Shown: in pieces, positions 55,994-64,000 of the stretch
Numbering within the stretch: the stretch's first letter is position 1
Layout: every line of letters begins with the position of its first letter
Assembly: GCF_900111515.1 (NCBI RefSeq)
Contig: NZ_FOHS01000006.1
Location: 62,001-126,000 of the forward strand
Length of the DNA: 64,000 bases
Source: Hymenobacter actinosclerus
Lineage (GTDB): Bacteria > Bacteroidota > Bacteroidia > Cytophagales > Hymenobacteraceae
Direction: 5' to 3'
Program-made: the position numbers and the translations under genes
Notes under the pieces: generated by a model
What the model was told of the DNA's origin: nothing
Databases searched by the model: none
Seen by the model: the letters and a program-made list of their open reading frames with translations, nothing else

Positions 55994-56647
55994 ATGCAAT
56001 TAAAAAAAATTCTGGCTGGCCTGTTGCTGGCAGGTAGCGGCCCGACGCTGGCGCAGCAAGCCGATGCCCCGATGCGGCGCGTGGGAGTGCAGGTGCATTA
56101 TGGCGCCGTGGGCAACTTTTTCGCCTCCTCGTTCCGTGATACGCCCTACGAGCTACAGCATGTGCGGCTGCTGGGTACGGCGGGTGGGGCCGAGGTTTCG
56201 TACCGCGTGGGGCAGCGCGGGACCGTGGCGCTGGGCTACACCCGCAGCGTGAACATGGATGAGAAGCATATTCCCTACCAGTCGACGGTGGGCACAAGAT
56301 TTACCGATTTTCGGCTGCGCTACGTCAATAATGCTTTTCAGGCCCTGTACGAGCGGGAGCTGACGCCCTATTTCAAAGCCCACGCCGGTCTGCTTTACCT
56401 CACTACTGCTTCGCAGACTATCTACCCCGGTCCGCTCAGCCCGTTTGGCTCACCCACGGCCACTATTTACGAAAGCAACCGCGGCAACAGCTACGCCGAG
56501 GAAGGTGGCGTAGTGGCCGGGCTGGAATACTCGCGGCCCATTGATACGCGGCTGCGGCTGGGCCTGAAGGTGCGTGGCTACTACCTCATCTCGGTTTCCA
56601 CCTTCGAGATGCTCACGCTCACGCCTACGCTCACCTACCAACTATAA
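55994..56647 (+). CDS. Outer-membrane beta-barrel protein
   Basis: Secreted protein of 217 residues with signal peptide MQLKKILAGLLLAGSGPTLAQQ. The rest has alternating amphipathic strands and aromatic ends (VGVQVHYGAVGNFFASSF, RGTVALGYTRSVNM, YLISVSTFEMLTLTPTLTYQL). This is typical of small outer-membrane beta-barrels (OmpA-like fold or PorT-type) of Bacteroidota; no peptidoglycan-binding domain is present. A TACCTTGA -7-like element lies at about 55971. Function unknown. Confidence 0.8.
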   Translation: MQLKKILAGLLLAGSGPTLAQQADAPMRRVGVQVHYGAVGNFFASSFRDTPYELQHVRLLGTAGGAEVSYRVGQRGTVALGYTRSVNMDEKHIPYQSTVGTRFTDFRLRYVNNAFQALYERELTPYFKAHAGLLYLTTASQTIYPGPLSPFGSPTATIYESNRGNSYAEEGGVVAGLEYSRPIDTRLRLGLKVRGYYLISVSTFEMLTLTPTLTYQL

Positions 56648-56701
56648 TCGGTGGCGGGGCCGCGCCGGTCCGGGCCATACTTAATTCGACCTGTTACTAC
56701 T

Positions 56702-56908
56702 ATGGGTTTATTTGATGCTCCCGAGCCGGTCGGCGTTGAAATCAAGGGCCACGCGCTGCGCTGCGTTATCTGCGGCCACAACCGGTTTCACCGCCACAAA
56801 ATAAGGCTGGACCGCGCCGGCCTGTTTACCTCCGAGTGGTCGGATCCGATGGCCGTGAGCTACGAGTGCGCCAACTGCGCCTACCTACACTGGTTCATGC
56901 CGCAGTAA
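56702..56908 (+). CDS. Zinc-ribbon protein
   Basis: Small protein of 68 residues with C21-x2-C24 (LRCVICGHNRF) and C56-x2-C59 (YECANCAYLHWF), a clear zinc ribbon. The start is ATG 56702; an in-frame codon at 56651 would extend into the spacer. The family recurs in Bacteroidota as a small DNA- or RNA-binding zinc ribbon without known role. It stands alone between the barrel gene and the amidase. Confidence 0.85.
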   Translation: MGLFDAPEPVGVEIKGHALRCVICGHNRFHRHKIRLDRAGLFTSEWSDPMAVSYECANCAYLHWFMPQ

Positions 56909-56959
56909 GCCGGGCAATCAATTCATTTCACTGTCCAGTACGAAACAACAGCTGATAGC

Positions 56960-58447
56960 TCAAAGAACCGGCCGCCGCCCAAACCATGGCCGGGCCTGTT
57001 CCAGCTGGCCGGCCACGCGGAACAGCACGTCCTCGGCGCCCAGCGGGGCCACGAACTGCACGCCGCAGGGGAGGCCGTCGGCGGTCCAGTGCAGGGGCAC
57101 CGACATAGCGGGCTGGCCCGTGAGGTTGACGAACTGGGTGTAAGGCGTTTTTTCGAGGCTCTGCTCGGCCAGCTGCTCCACCAGGCCCGAGCGGCGCATC
57201 AGTCCACCCAGCCCGAAGGTGTTTACCAGCTTCAGCAGCAGCTGTTCGGTAGGCTTGGGTTGCAGCTCGCCGATGCGCACCGGCGGCACGGCCAACATGG
57301 GCGTGAGCAGCAGGTCATAGGTCTGGTGGAAGCGGCCGAGGCTACGGGCGCAGTCGTTCCAGGAATGGCGGGCGGCGGCGAAGTCGGCCGCCGAGTAAGT
57401 GCGGCCCAGCAACCCCAGCAGCCAGGTGGTGGGCTCCACGTCGGCCGGGCGGGCCGGCCGGCCCAGGTGCTGCGCCAGGGCGGCAATGCTGGCCCCGGTT
57501 TCGCCGAAGTACAGCATCAGAAACGCCCGCGCCACGGCCTGCCCGTCGAAGGGCAGCGGCACTTCCTCTACGCGGTGGCCCAGGCTTTCGAGCAGCGCGG
57601 CGGCCTCGCGCACCGCCGTGGCGCATTCGGGGTGCAGGGGCTTGCCCAGCGGGTGGCCCAGGCTGAAGGCGATGCGCAGTTGGCCCGGCTCACGGCTCAC
57701 TTCTTCCAGGTAGGGCCGGGCGGGTGGGGGCAGGAAGTAGGGCGCGCCGGGGTCGGGGCCGCAGGTAGCATCGAGCAGGGCCGCGCTGTCGCGCACCGAG
57801 CGGCTGAGTACGTGCTCGACGGCCGCGCCCTGCCACTTTTCGCCCTGCTCGGGGCCTGTGGGGTTGCGGCCCCGGCTGGGCTTGAGGCCGAACAGCCCGC
57901 AGCAGGCCGCCGGAATCCGGATGGAGCCGCCCCCGTCGCCGGCCCCCGCTACCGGTACGATGCCGGCCGCCACGGCCGCCGCCGCCCCGCCGCTGGAGCC
58001 GCCGGGCGTGTGGGCCAGGTTCCAGGGGTTGCGCGTGGGCCCAAACAGGGCGGGCTCGGTCACGCCCATCAGCGCAAACTCGGGCGTGTTGGTTTTGCCC
58101 AGCACATTCAGGCCCGCCGCCTGCCAGCGCCGCACTAGCTCAGCATCCTGCGCCGGCACGAAACCCTGCAATGCCCGACTGCCGGAGCTGTGCGGCACGC
58201 CCGCGTACTGGGCCCCAAAATCCTTGAGCAGAAACGGCACGCCCCCGAAAGTCCCGGCCGGCAGCCCGGCCGCGGCCCGCGCCTCGGCCGCCTCGTACAG
58301 GGGCCGCACCACGGCGTTGAGGCGCGGGTTCACGGCTTCGGCACGGGCCACGGCGGCAGCGCACAGCTCGGCGGCCGTTAGCTGGCCCCGGCGCACGAGG
58401 TCGGCCTGGGCAAGGCCGTCGAGCTGGTCGTATTCGGCAAAGGTCAT
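56960..58447 (-). CDS. Amidase signature family enzyme
   Basis: The 495-residue protein has the amidase signature fold with catalytic triad K75 (PFLLKDFGA), S151 (TPGGSSGG) and S175 (GDGGGSIRIPAA). The spacing (76 and 24) matches fatty acid amide hydrolase. Residues 157-181 hold the G-S-rich core. The subgroup resembles 6-aminohexanoate cyclic dimer hydrolase and aryl-acylamidases, not GatA; no gatB or gatC gene is near. The substrate cannot be inferred. It is followed on the same strand by a Fic gene in the other direction (upstream), with a 70-bp gap. Confidence 0.93.
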   Translation of the reverse strand: MTFAEYDQLDGLAQADLVRRGQLTAAELCAAAVARAEAVNPRLNAVVRPLYEAAEARAAAGLPAGTFGGVPFLLKDFGAQYAGVPHSSGSRALQGFVPAQDAELVRRWQAAGLNVLGKTNTPEFALMGVTEPALFGPTRNPWNLAHTPGGSSGGAAAAVAAGIVPVAGAGDGGGSIRIPAACCGLFGLKPSRGRNPTGPEQGEKWQGAAVEHVLSRSVRDSAALLDATCGPDPGAPYFLPPPARPYLEEVSREPGQLRIAFSLGHPLGKPLHPECATAVREAAALLESLGHRVEEVPLPFDGQAVARAFLMLYFGETGASIAALAQHLGRPARPADVEPTTWLLGLLGRTYSAADFAAARHSWNDCARSLGRFHQTYDLLLTPMLAVPPVRIGELQPKPTEQLLLKLVNTFGLGGLMRRSGLVEQLAEQSLEKTPYTQFVNLTGQPAMSVPLHWTADGLPCGVQFVAPLGAEDVLFRVAGQLEQARPWFGRRPVL

Positions 58448-58518
58448 GGGCGGGTCGTTTTTCGTTGATTGTTTTTTGTTGTTCGGACCGGCGACGTTCT
58501 TCAGCGCAATTTCCGGGG

Positions 58519-59613
58519 CTACGCCAACCGGGCCAGCAGGTCGAACAACGGCTGATTCACGTAGTAGTTTGACTTACCCAGCTTGTACTTTTGGAGCAGT
58601 CCGCCGGGTGCGGCCAACTGATTCAGGTAGCTGGCCGCAGTCAGCCGGCTTACGCCTAACTCCTGCTGCACGAATTCAATTTTGGTGTACGGATGACGAA
58701 AAAGATTATTTAGTAGGTCCTGGCTGTAGAATTTATACTCCCGAAGCCGCTGTCTGGTATGCTGCATCAGCTGCCGCATATCATTAATTAACCGAATGGT
58801 TTCGCGGGCAGTCTGCTCGATGCCGGTCAGCATATAAAGCAGCCAGGGTTCCCACTCGCCCGTGTCGCGCACGTGTTGCAGCAGGCGGTAATAATCGGCC
58901 TTGTGCCTAATCAGATAGCGGCTGAGGTAGAACACTGGCAATTCCAGCAGCCCCTTGAGGACCAGGTACAGAATATTCAGAATACGGCCGGTTCGGCCGT
59001 TGCCATCATAAAACGGGTGGACGCTCTCGAACTGGAAATGCAGCACGGCCATTTTCACCAGCGGATCGGCATCGCTCAGCGAGTCGTCATTCAGGTATTG
59101 TTCGAGGTTGCCCATCAGCTCCATGATGGTATCGTAATCCTGCGGGGGGGTAAAAACGACCTCGCCCGTCTGCTGATTTTTAAGGGTAGTACCGGGCAAG
59201 CGGCGGTAACCGGCGTTGTTGTGCTCCAGCTCAGCCTGAATGCGGGCTATTTGGTTGACACTCAAAAAGCCCTGTGTCTGCACCAGCTCGAAGCCCAGCC
59301 CCAGCGCCGCCGCGTAGTTCTGCACCTCCTTGGTGGCTTGGGTTGGCAGCTCCTCGAGGCGCAATTCAGCCCGGAACAATTCGTCGTGCGTAGTGATGAT
59401 GTTCTCCACGGCCGAGCTGTCCTTGGCCTCCTGCAAAGGCAGGGTGTTAAGCAGGATTTCCTCGGTCGGAATAATACCCAGCACCCCCTTTAGCTCCGCT
59501 AACGCCCGGTGCGCCAGCGTCAGCTTTTTCAGTACCGGGCGGGTTTCCAGTTCCCCGGCGGGGGCAGTGGGGAAGGTTGCCAGTTTAGCGCCATAGAGCA
59601 GCTGGTTGAGCAA
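58519..59613 (-). CDS. Fic family AMP-transferase (class II, self-inhibited)
   Basis: Protein of 364 residues; the start is TTG at 59611-59613 (MLNQLLYGAKLATFP), in keeping with the usual N-terminus of this group. The Fic motif HPFYDGNGRTGR begins at H199 and defines an AMPylase or related nucleotidyl transferase. The inhibitory motif SSAVEN (66-71) fits class II [ST]xxxE[GN], so the enzyme is probably autoinhibited through its N-terminal helix. The C-terminal part (FVQQELGVSRLTAASYLNQLAAPG) looks like a winged HTH and could bind DNA. The upstream region has repeated CTTTACATG-type sites, suggesting autoregulation. No separate antitoxin gene is seen. Confidence 0.92.
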   Translation of the reverse strand: MLNQLLYGAKLATFPTAPAGELETRPVLKKLTLAHRALAELKGVLGIIPTEEILLNTLPLQEAKDSSAVENIITTHDELFRAELRLEELPTQATKEVQNYAAALGLGFELVQTQGFLSVNQIARIQAELEHNNAGYRRLPGTTLKNQQTGEVVFTPPQDYDTIMELMGNLEQYLNDDSLSDADPLVKMAVLHFQFESVHPFYDGNGRTGRILNILYLVLKGLLELPVFYLSRYLIRHKADYYRLLQHVRDTGEWEPWLLYMLTGIEQTARETIRLINDMRQLMQHTRQRLREYKFYSQDLLNNLFRHPYTKIEFVQQELGVSRLTAASYLNQLAAPGGLLQKYKLGKSNYYVNQPLFDLLARLA

Positions 59614-59627
59614 GAAATAAAGTAACT

Positions 59628-59725
59628 CATGTAAAGAAACAAGCTTTTGCTTTACATGAAGTCGAATATAAGTATAGAAAATAGCGGTTTGCTTTACATG
59701 AAGTCGAACACAAGTATAAAAAATG
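59628..59725. promoter_or_regulatory. Repeated operator-like sites upstream of fic
   Basis: A direct repeat of 38 bp (59646-59683 and 59688-59725) with a 42-bp period begins TTTGCTTTACATGAAGTCGA. An inverted CATGTAAAG at 59628-59636 faces CTTTACATG at 59650-59658; another copy is at 59692-59700. The array sits directly upstream of the fic start and is clearly AT-rich. The period is about four helical turns. Confidence 0.75.
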
Positions 59726-59765
59726 ACTGTTGGCCTTACCTAGACTGACTACCACAAACCCAAAA

Positions 59766-59795
59766 CGCGCCGCCGGAATTGCTTCCGGCGGCGCG
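59766..59795 (-). terminator. Terminator of ettA
   Basis: CGCGCCGCCGGAA and TTCCGGCGGCGCG (13-bp stem, loop TTGC), followed on the minus strand by TTTTG. Two tandem copies of TTGCTATCGGGCGCG lie immediately to its right at about 59796-59824. Confidence 0.85.
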
Positions 59796-59830
59796 TTGCT
59801 ATCGGGCGCGTTGCTATCGGGCGCGGGGCC

Positions 59831-61498
<1,668 letters not shown>

Positions 61499-61571
61499 AT
61501 TAAAAGGAAGAAGCTGAAAAAGAAGGGCCTGGCGCGGGCAGCAAGCCCGCCGGGCGGCGTTGTCGGCCTAT

Positions 61572-61579
61572 CAAAGGTA
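61572..61579 (-). promoter_or_regulatory. Putative -7 element of ettA
   Basis: The minus strand reads TACCTTTG, 73 bp upstream of the ettA ATG at 61498. Confidence 0.6.
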
Positions 61580-61700
61580 GGCAGCCCGCCCCAACATTCC
61601 GCCCGCCGGCGCCGGCTGCTAATCTGGCCAACAAGCCGTAAACTTGTACTTCGTTCTGCCCGCAGTTTTCCTTTCCCACTTAGTTGTTTTCTATCCGATT

Positions 61701-63044
61701 ATGAAATTACCGGCATCCCCCGACCAGCTGCTGGCTCAGGCCCGGCAGTATGGCTACACGGAGGGCGACCAGGTCTGGCTGCGTCCCGTGCTCGATTATC
61801 CGGCCCGGCCGGTGGGCCAGGTGAAAGACTCGGCCGAGGCGTCGCTGCGCTACTTTGCCCAGCGCTTCGACCGCTACCAGGCCAAGGTTGAAGAGTTGTT
61901 GCGTAGCATTGAAGAGTCGGACAACAAGGGCTCGTTTCTGATGAAAGCCCTGCACCTGAAGGAGCAGGCCGGCAGCTACGACGCGCTGGGCGACTTCGCC
62001 GGGCTGTATCAGCAACTCAACGCAGCCGAAGAAGCCATCCAGGCCACCGTGCGGCAGAACCGGGCTAAAAACCTGGCTACCAAAAACAGCCTCATCGAAC
62101 AGGCCGAGGCCCTGCGCGACACGCTGGACTGGCAGGAAGGCAGCAACCAGCTCAAGGAGCTGCGTCAGGCCTGGATTAAAACCGGGCCGGTGGAAAAGGA
62201 GCTGACCGACGAGTTGGAAAAGCGCTTCCAGACCGCCGCCGATGCCTTCTACGCCCGCAAGAAGGATTACCTGGCCGTGAAGAAGGCCATGAACAACCGC
62301 ACGCTTGAGCAGTACAAAGACCTGATCCGGCGCTCGGAAGCCCTGCAGAACTCCACCGAGTTTGAGGACACCAGCCGCAAGCTGAAAGTGTTGCAGCAGG
62401 CGTGGAAGGAAATTGATGGCAGCCTGCCCCGCAAGCAGGCCACCGACCTCTGGACGAGCTTCCGGGCGGCCCACAACCACTTTTTCGAGCGGCTCAAAAC
62501 CCACATCGAAAGCCAGCGCCAGCAGCCTGCCAGCCCTGGCGTGGCGGGCGGCACCAACAGCAGCGGCGAGGAAAACCTGCGCCGCAAGCGCGCCTTGGTA
62601 GCCGAGGCGCAGGAGCTGCTGAAGCGGCCTATGCCCGAAGCGGTGGCCCGGGCCAAAGAGCTGCAGGCGGCCTGGAAACAGGTAGGCCCCGTGCGGGGCG
62701 AAGAGTCGGACCAGGTGTGGGAGCAGTTTATTATGGCCTGCGACCGGGTGTTCGAAACCAGCGCCCTCGACTACTACATGCGCAAACGGCAGGCCGCCGA
62801 CCCCGCCGCGCCCGCCCCCACGCCGGCCGCCGAGGCGGCGCTGCGGGTGCAGGCCCTGCGCGAGTTCATCCGCCTCGATCAGCAGGAGCGGCAGGTGCTG
62901 GCCGACAACCTCGACAAGCTCAGCCCCAGCCCCGCCAACGACACGTTCCGGACACTGTTGCAGAGCAAAATCAGAGCGTTCGACCGCAAAATCAGAACCA
63001 AGAACGACCTGATTGTCATGTATCAGGCGGCGGCCGGGCGCTGA
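61701..63044 (+). CDS. DUF349 domain protein
   Basis: Soluble helical protein of 447 residues from ATG 61701 (MKLPASPDQLLAQARQYG). Repeated DUF349 units are visible, each with a W-K/R pattern: LKELRQAWIKTGPVEKE, LKVLQQAWKEIDGSLPRK and AKELQAAWKQVGPVRGEE. Each is followed by a [LE]W..F..A.. helix (LWTSFRAAHNHFFERL, VWEQFIMACDRVFE). DUF349 proteins are widely conserved in Bacteroidota; no molecular role is established. The N-terminal 50 residues look like a separate small domain. It is followed by a promoter for the DUF2795 gene. Confidence 0.92.
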   Translation: MKLPASPDQLLAQARQYGYTEGDQVWLRPVLDYPARPVGQVKDSAEASLRYFAQRFDRYQAKVEELLRSIEESDNKGSFLMKALHLKEQAGSYDALGDFAGLYQQLNAAEEAIQATVRQNRAKNLATKNSLIEQAEALRDTLDWQEGSNQLKELRQAWIKTGPVEKELTDELEKRFQTAADAFYARKKDYLAVKKAMNNRTLEQYKDLIRRSEALQNSTEFEDTSRKLKVLQQAWKEIDGSLPRKQATDLWTSFRAAHNHFFERLKTHIESQRQQPASPGVAGGTNSSGEENLRRKRALVAEAQELLKRPMPEAVARAKELQAAWKQVGPVRGEESDQVWEQFIMACDRVFETSALDYYMRKRQAADPAAPAPTPAAEAALRVQALREFIRLDQQERQVLADNLDKLSPSPANDTFRTLLQSKIRAFDRKIRTKNDLIVMYQAAAGR

Positions 63045-63093
63045 GGCCGGGGCCGGTCGGGCGGCCGGGCTTAACCTTCGCGGCGGATTTACG

Positions 63094-63125
63094 TTGTCGT
63101 CAGCAATTGCGCCGGCGTACCTTTG
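63094..63125 (+). promoter_or_regulatory. Promoter of the DUF2795 gene
   Basis: TTG at 63094-63096 and TACCTTTG at 63118-63125 are 21 bp apart. The leader to the ATG at 63239 would be about 105 bases. Confidence 0.6.
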
Positions 63126-63238
63126 CGCAGCGACCTGGAGGTAGTTCTGACAGGCCCGCGGTATCGGCCGGGTTTTTGCGGACGGCGCTCCGCGTTTTTG
63201 ACCATTTTTTTAGTAGCTCTTTAGTAGCACACACGCTT

Positions 63239-63460
63239 ATGTACTGGACCCTCGAACTGGCTTCGTATCTGGAAGATGCCCCCTGGCCCGCCACCAAGGA
63301 TGAGCTCATTGATTACTCCATCCGCTCGGGTGCCCCGATGGAGGTGGTAGAAAACCTGCAGGCCCTGGAAGACGACGGCCAGCCCTACGAAAACATTGAA
63401 GAGGTTTGGCCCGACTACCCGACCAAGGAGGACTTTATGTTCAACGAGGACGAGTACTAG
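63239..63460 (+). CDS. DUF2795 family protein
   Basis: Small acidic protein of 73 residues (MYWTLELASYLEDAPWPATKDELIDYSIRSGAP). It matches the small DUF2795 helix-rich family: a W/A-x-x-KDEL-x-x-A/Y motif, then VVENLQALEDDGQPYENIEEVWPDYP. Role unknown. The start at 63239 is supported by the promoter at 63094-63125. It is followed by a heptad inverted repeat. Confidence 0.85.
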   Translation: MYWTLELASYLEDAPWPATKDELIDYSIRSGAPMEVVENLQALEDDGQPYENIEEVWPDYPTKEDFMFNEDEY

Positions 63461-63465
63461 GGTTT

Positions 63466-63573
63466 TAGAAGTGAGATACCAGACATGAGAAGTGAGACTG
63501 TTCGTGTTTGACAGGCACTTGTTGCTGAACGAACTTTCAACTTCTCACTTCTCATGTCTGACCTCTCACCTCT
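63466..63573. repeat. Heptad inverted repeat (GAAGTGA type)
   Basis: Units GAAGTGA, GATACCA, GACATGA, GAAGTGA, GACTG on the left mirror TTCTCAC, TTCTCAT, GTCTGAC, CTCTCAC on the right. The right arm runs into the start of the ABC ATPase gene, whose first codons (ATG TCT GAC CTC TCA) are part of it. The unit GTGAGAA is also present at 1748. Confidence 0.75.
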
Positions 63574-64000
63574 CCACATAGAAAACCTGATTGCGGGGTA
63601 CGGACGACGAGTCCTGCTCCGCAATTTGTGTTTTACGGTACCCGAACCGGCCTTCGTGGCCGTTATCGGGCACAACGGCTGCGGCAAAACCACGCTGCTG
63701 CGCGCCCTCACCGGCCAGATTCCGTACGAGGGCACCGTGACCGTGAACGGGCACAACCTGCGCACCGTGCGCCGGCCCGCGGCGGCCGGGCTGCTGGCCC
63801 ACCTGCCCCAGCGGGCCAGCGTCGAGTTTTCGCTGCCGGTGCGCGAGCTGGTCGTGATGGGCCGCTTCCGCCACCACCGTTTCCTGGGCGCCTACTCGGC
63901 CACCGATTACGCCCTGGCCGATACGGCCCTGGCCCGCGTGGGCGCCGCCCATCTGGCCGACCGGGACTTCACGCTGCTTTCGGGCGGCGAGCAGCAACTG
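63554..64000 (+). CDS. ABC transporter ATP-binding protein, iron-siderophore/cobalamin type (5' part only)
   Basis: The frame runs from ATG 63554 to the window edge (149 residues seen). It resembles FecE/BtuD-type ATPases of iron, haem or B12 uptake: Walker A GHNGCGKT at 39-46, the Q-loop stretch LPQRASVEFSLPVRELVVMGRF and the beginning of the signature LSGGEQQL (142-149) at the edge. The first codons fall in a heptad inverted repeat; a start slightly downstream is unlikely because no other start codon occurs there. Permease or receptor genes should lie beyond the window. Confidence 0.85.
   Translation, partial: MSDLSPLHIENLIAGYGRRVLLRNLCFTVPEPAFVAVIGHNGCGKTTLLRALTGQIPYEGTVTVNGHNLRTVRRPAAAGLLAHLPQRASVEFSLPVRELVVMGRFRHHRFLGAYSATDYALADTALARVGAAHLADRDFTLLSGGEQQL

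Noticed and set aside
59646..59725. Possible CRISPR-like array
   Set aside because: Only two repeat units with a gap of four bases between them; better explained as operator repeats. No other array-like pattern was found in the window.

Overview
The window looks like a chromosomal segment of a high-GC member of the Bacteroidota, most likely Hymenobacter or a close relative (Cytophagales). This is inference from four things: families largely typical of that phylum (DUF4175, the Bacteroidota forms of LolE, DUF349, and lipoproteins and barrels with an 'RYANGT' motif); -7 promoter elements of the form TAnnTTTG in front of many genes; weak or absent Shine-Dalgarno sequences; and GC-rich codons throughout. 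No rRNA, tRNA, CRISPR array, insertion sequence or prophage was seen. Gene content is mostly housekeeping.

Layout. 1-8019 (all minus): edge-truncated oligopeptide-type ABC ATPase, lspA, ileS with a low-GC patch in its editing region, and an RND/MMPL exporter. 8257-13917: a small STAS-like protein, a DUF433/DUF5615 toxin-antitoxin pair, glyS, a PiT phosphate transporter, an acidic orphan protein and a DUF4385 protein. 13918-14957: a gene-free stretch of about 1 kb with an AT-rich element followed by more than ten DnaA-box-like 9-mers. This is the best candidate for the chromosomal replication origin (oriC), with mnmG (gidA) 3 kb away. 14958-25946 (all minus): Ig-like lipoprotein, zinc-ribbon methyltransferase, mnmG, RDD-like membrane protein, arginyltransferase-like protein, ybeY, an RsbW-like ATPase and a very large Q-rich DUF4175 protein. 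26348-35873: PAP2-like protein, gcvP, a saccharopine-dehydrogenase-like enzyme, DUF1206, DprA-like and CsbD proteins, then three tandem secreted paralogues sharing one N-terminal domain. 36045-42137: a probably frameshifted helical-repeat gene, an Ala-rich lipoprotein, two conserved orphans, a 3D-domain protein and a yellow/MRJP-family lipoprotein. 42314-50167: homogentisate dioxygenase, a transglutaminase, an S41 protease, the ruvX-def pair, a polytopic membrane protein and rbfA. 50315-63460: methyltransferase, LolE-type permease, SNF2 helicase, an outer-membrane barrel, an amidase, a Fic AMP-transferase with repeated operator-like sites, ettA, and DUF349 and DUF2795 proteins. The window ends inside a second ABC ATPase.

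The most unusual feature at larger scale is how the intergenic spacers are built. Many contain long inverted repeats of a few recurrent kinds: a REP-like family (GTCATTCAGAGCG...), a C/G-rich family (CACCCC...CCCTCTCC), a GTAGAGACGCG family, and quasi-palindromes whose arms are imperfect 7-8 bp tandem repeats. Several fill the gap between two genes almost exactly. Together with the putative oriC, the mosaic ileS and the Fic operator array, these are the observations I would follow up first.
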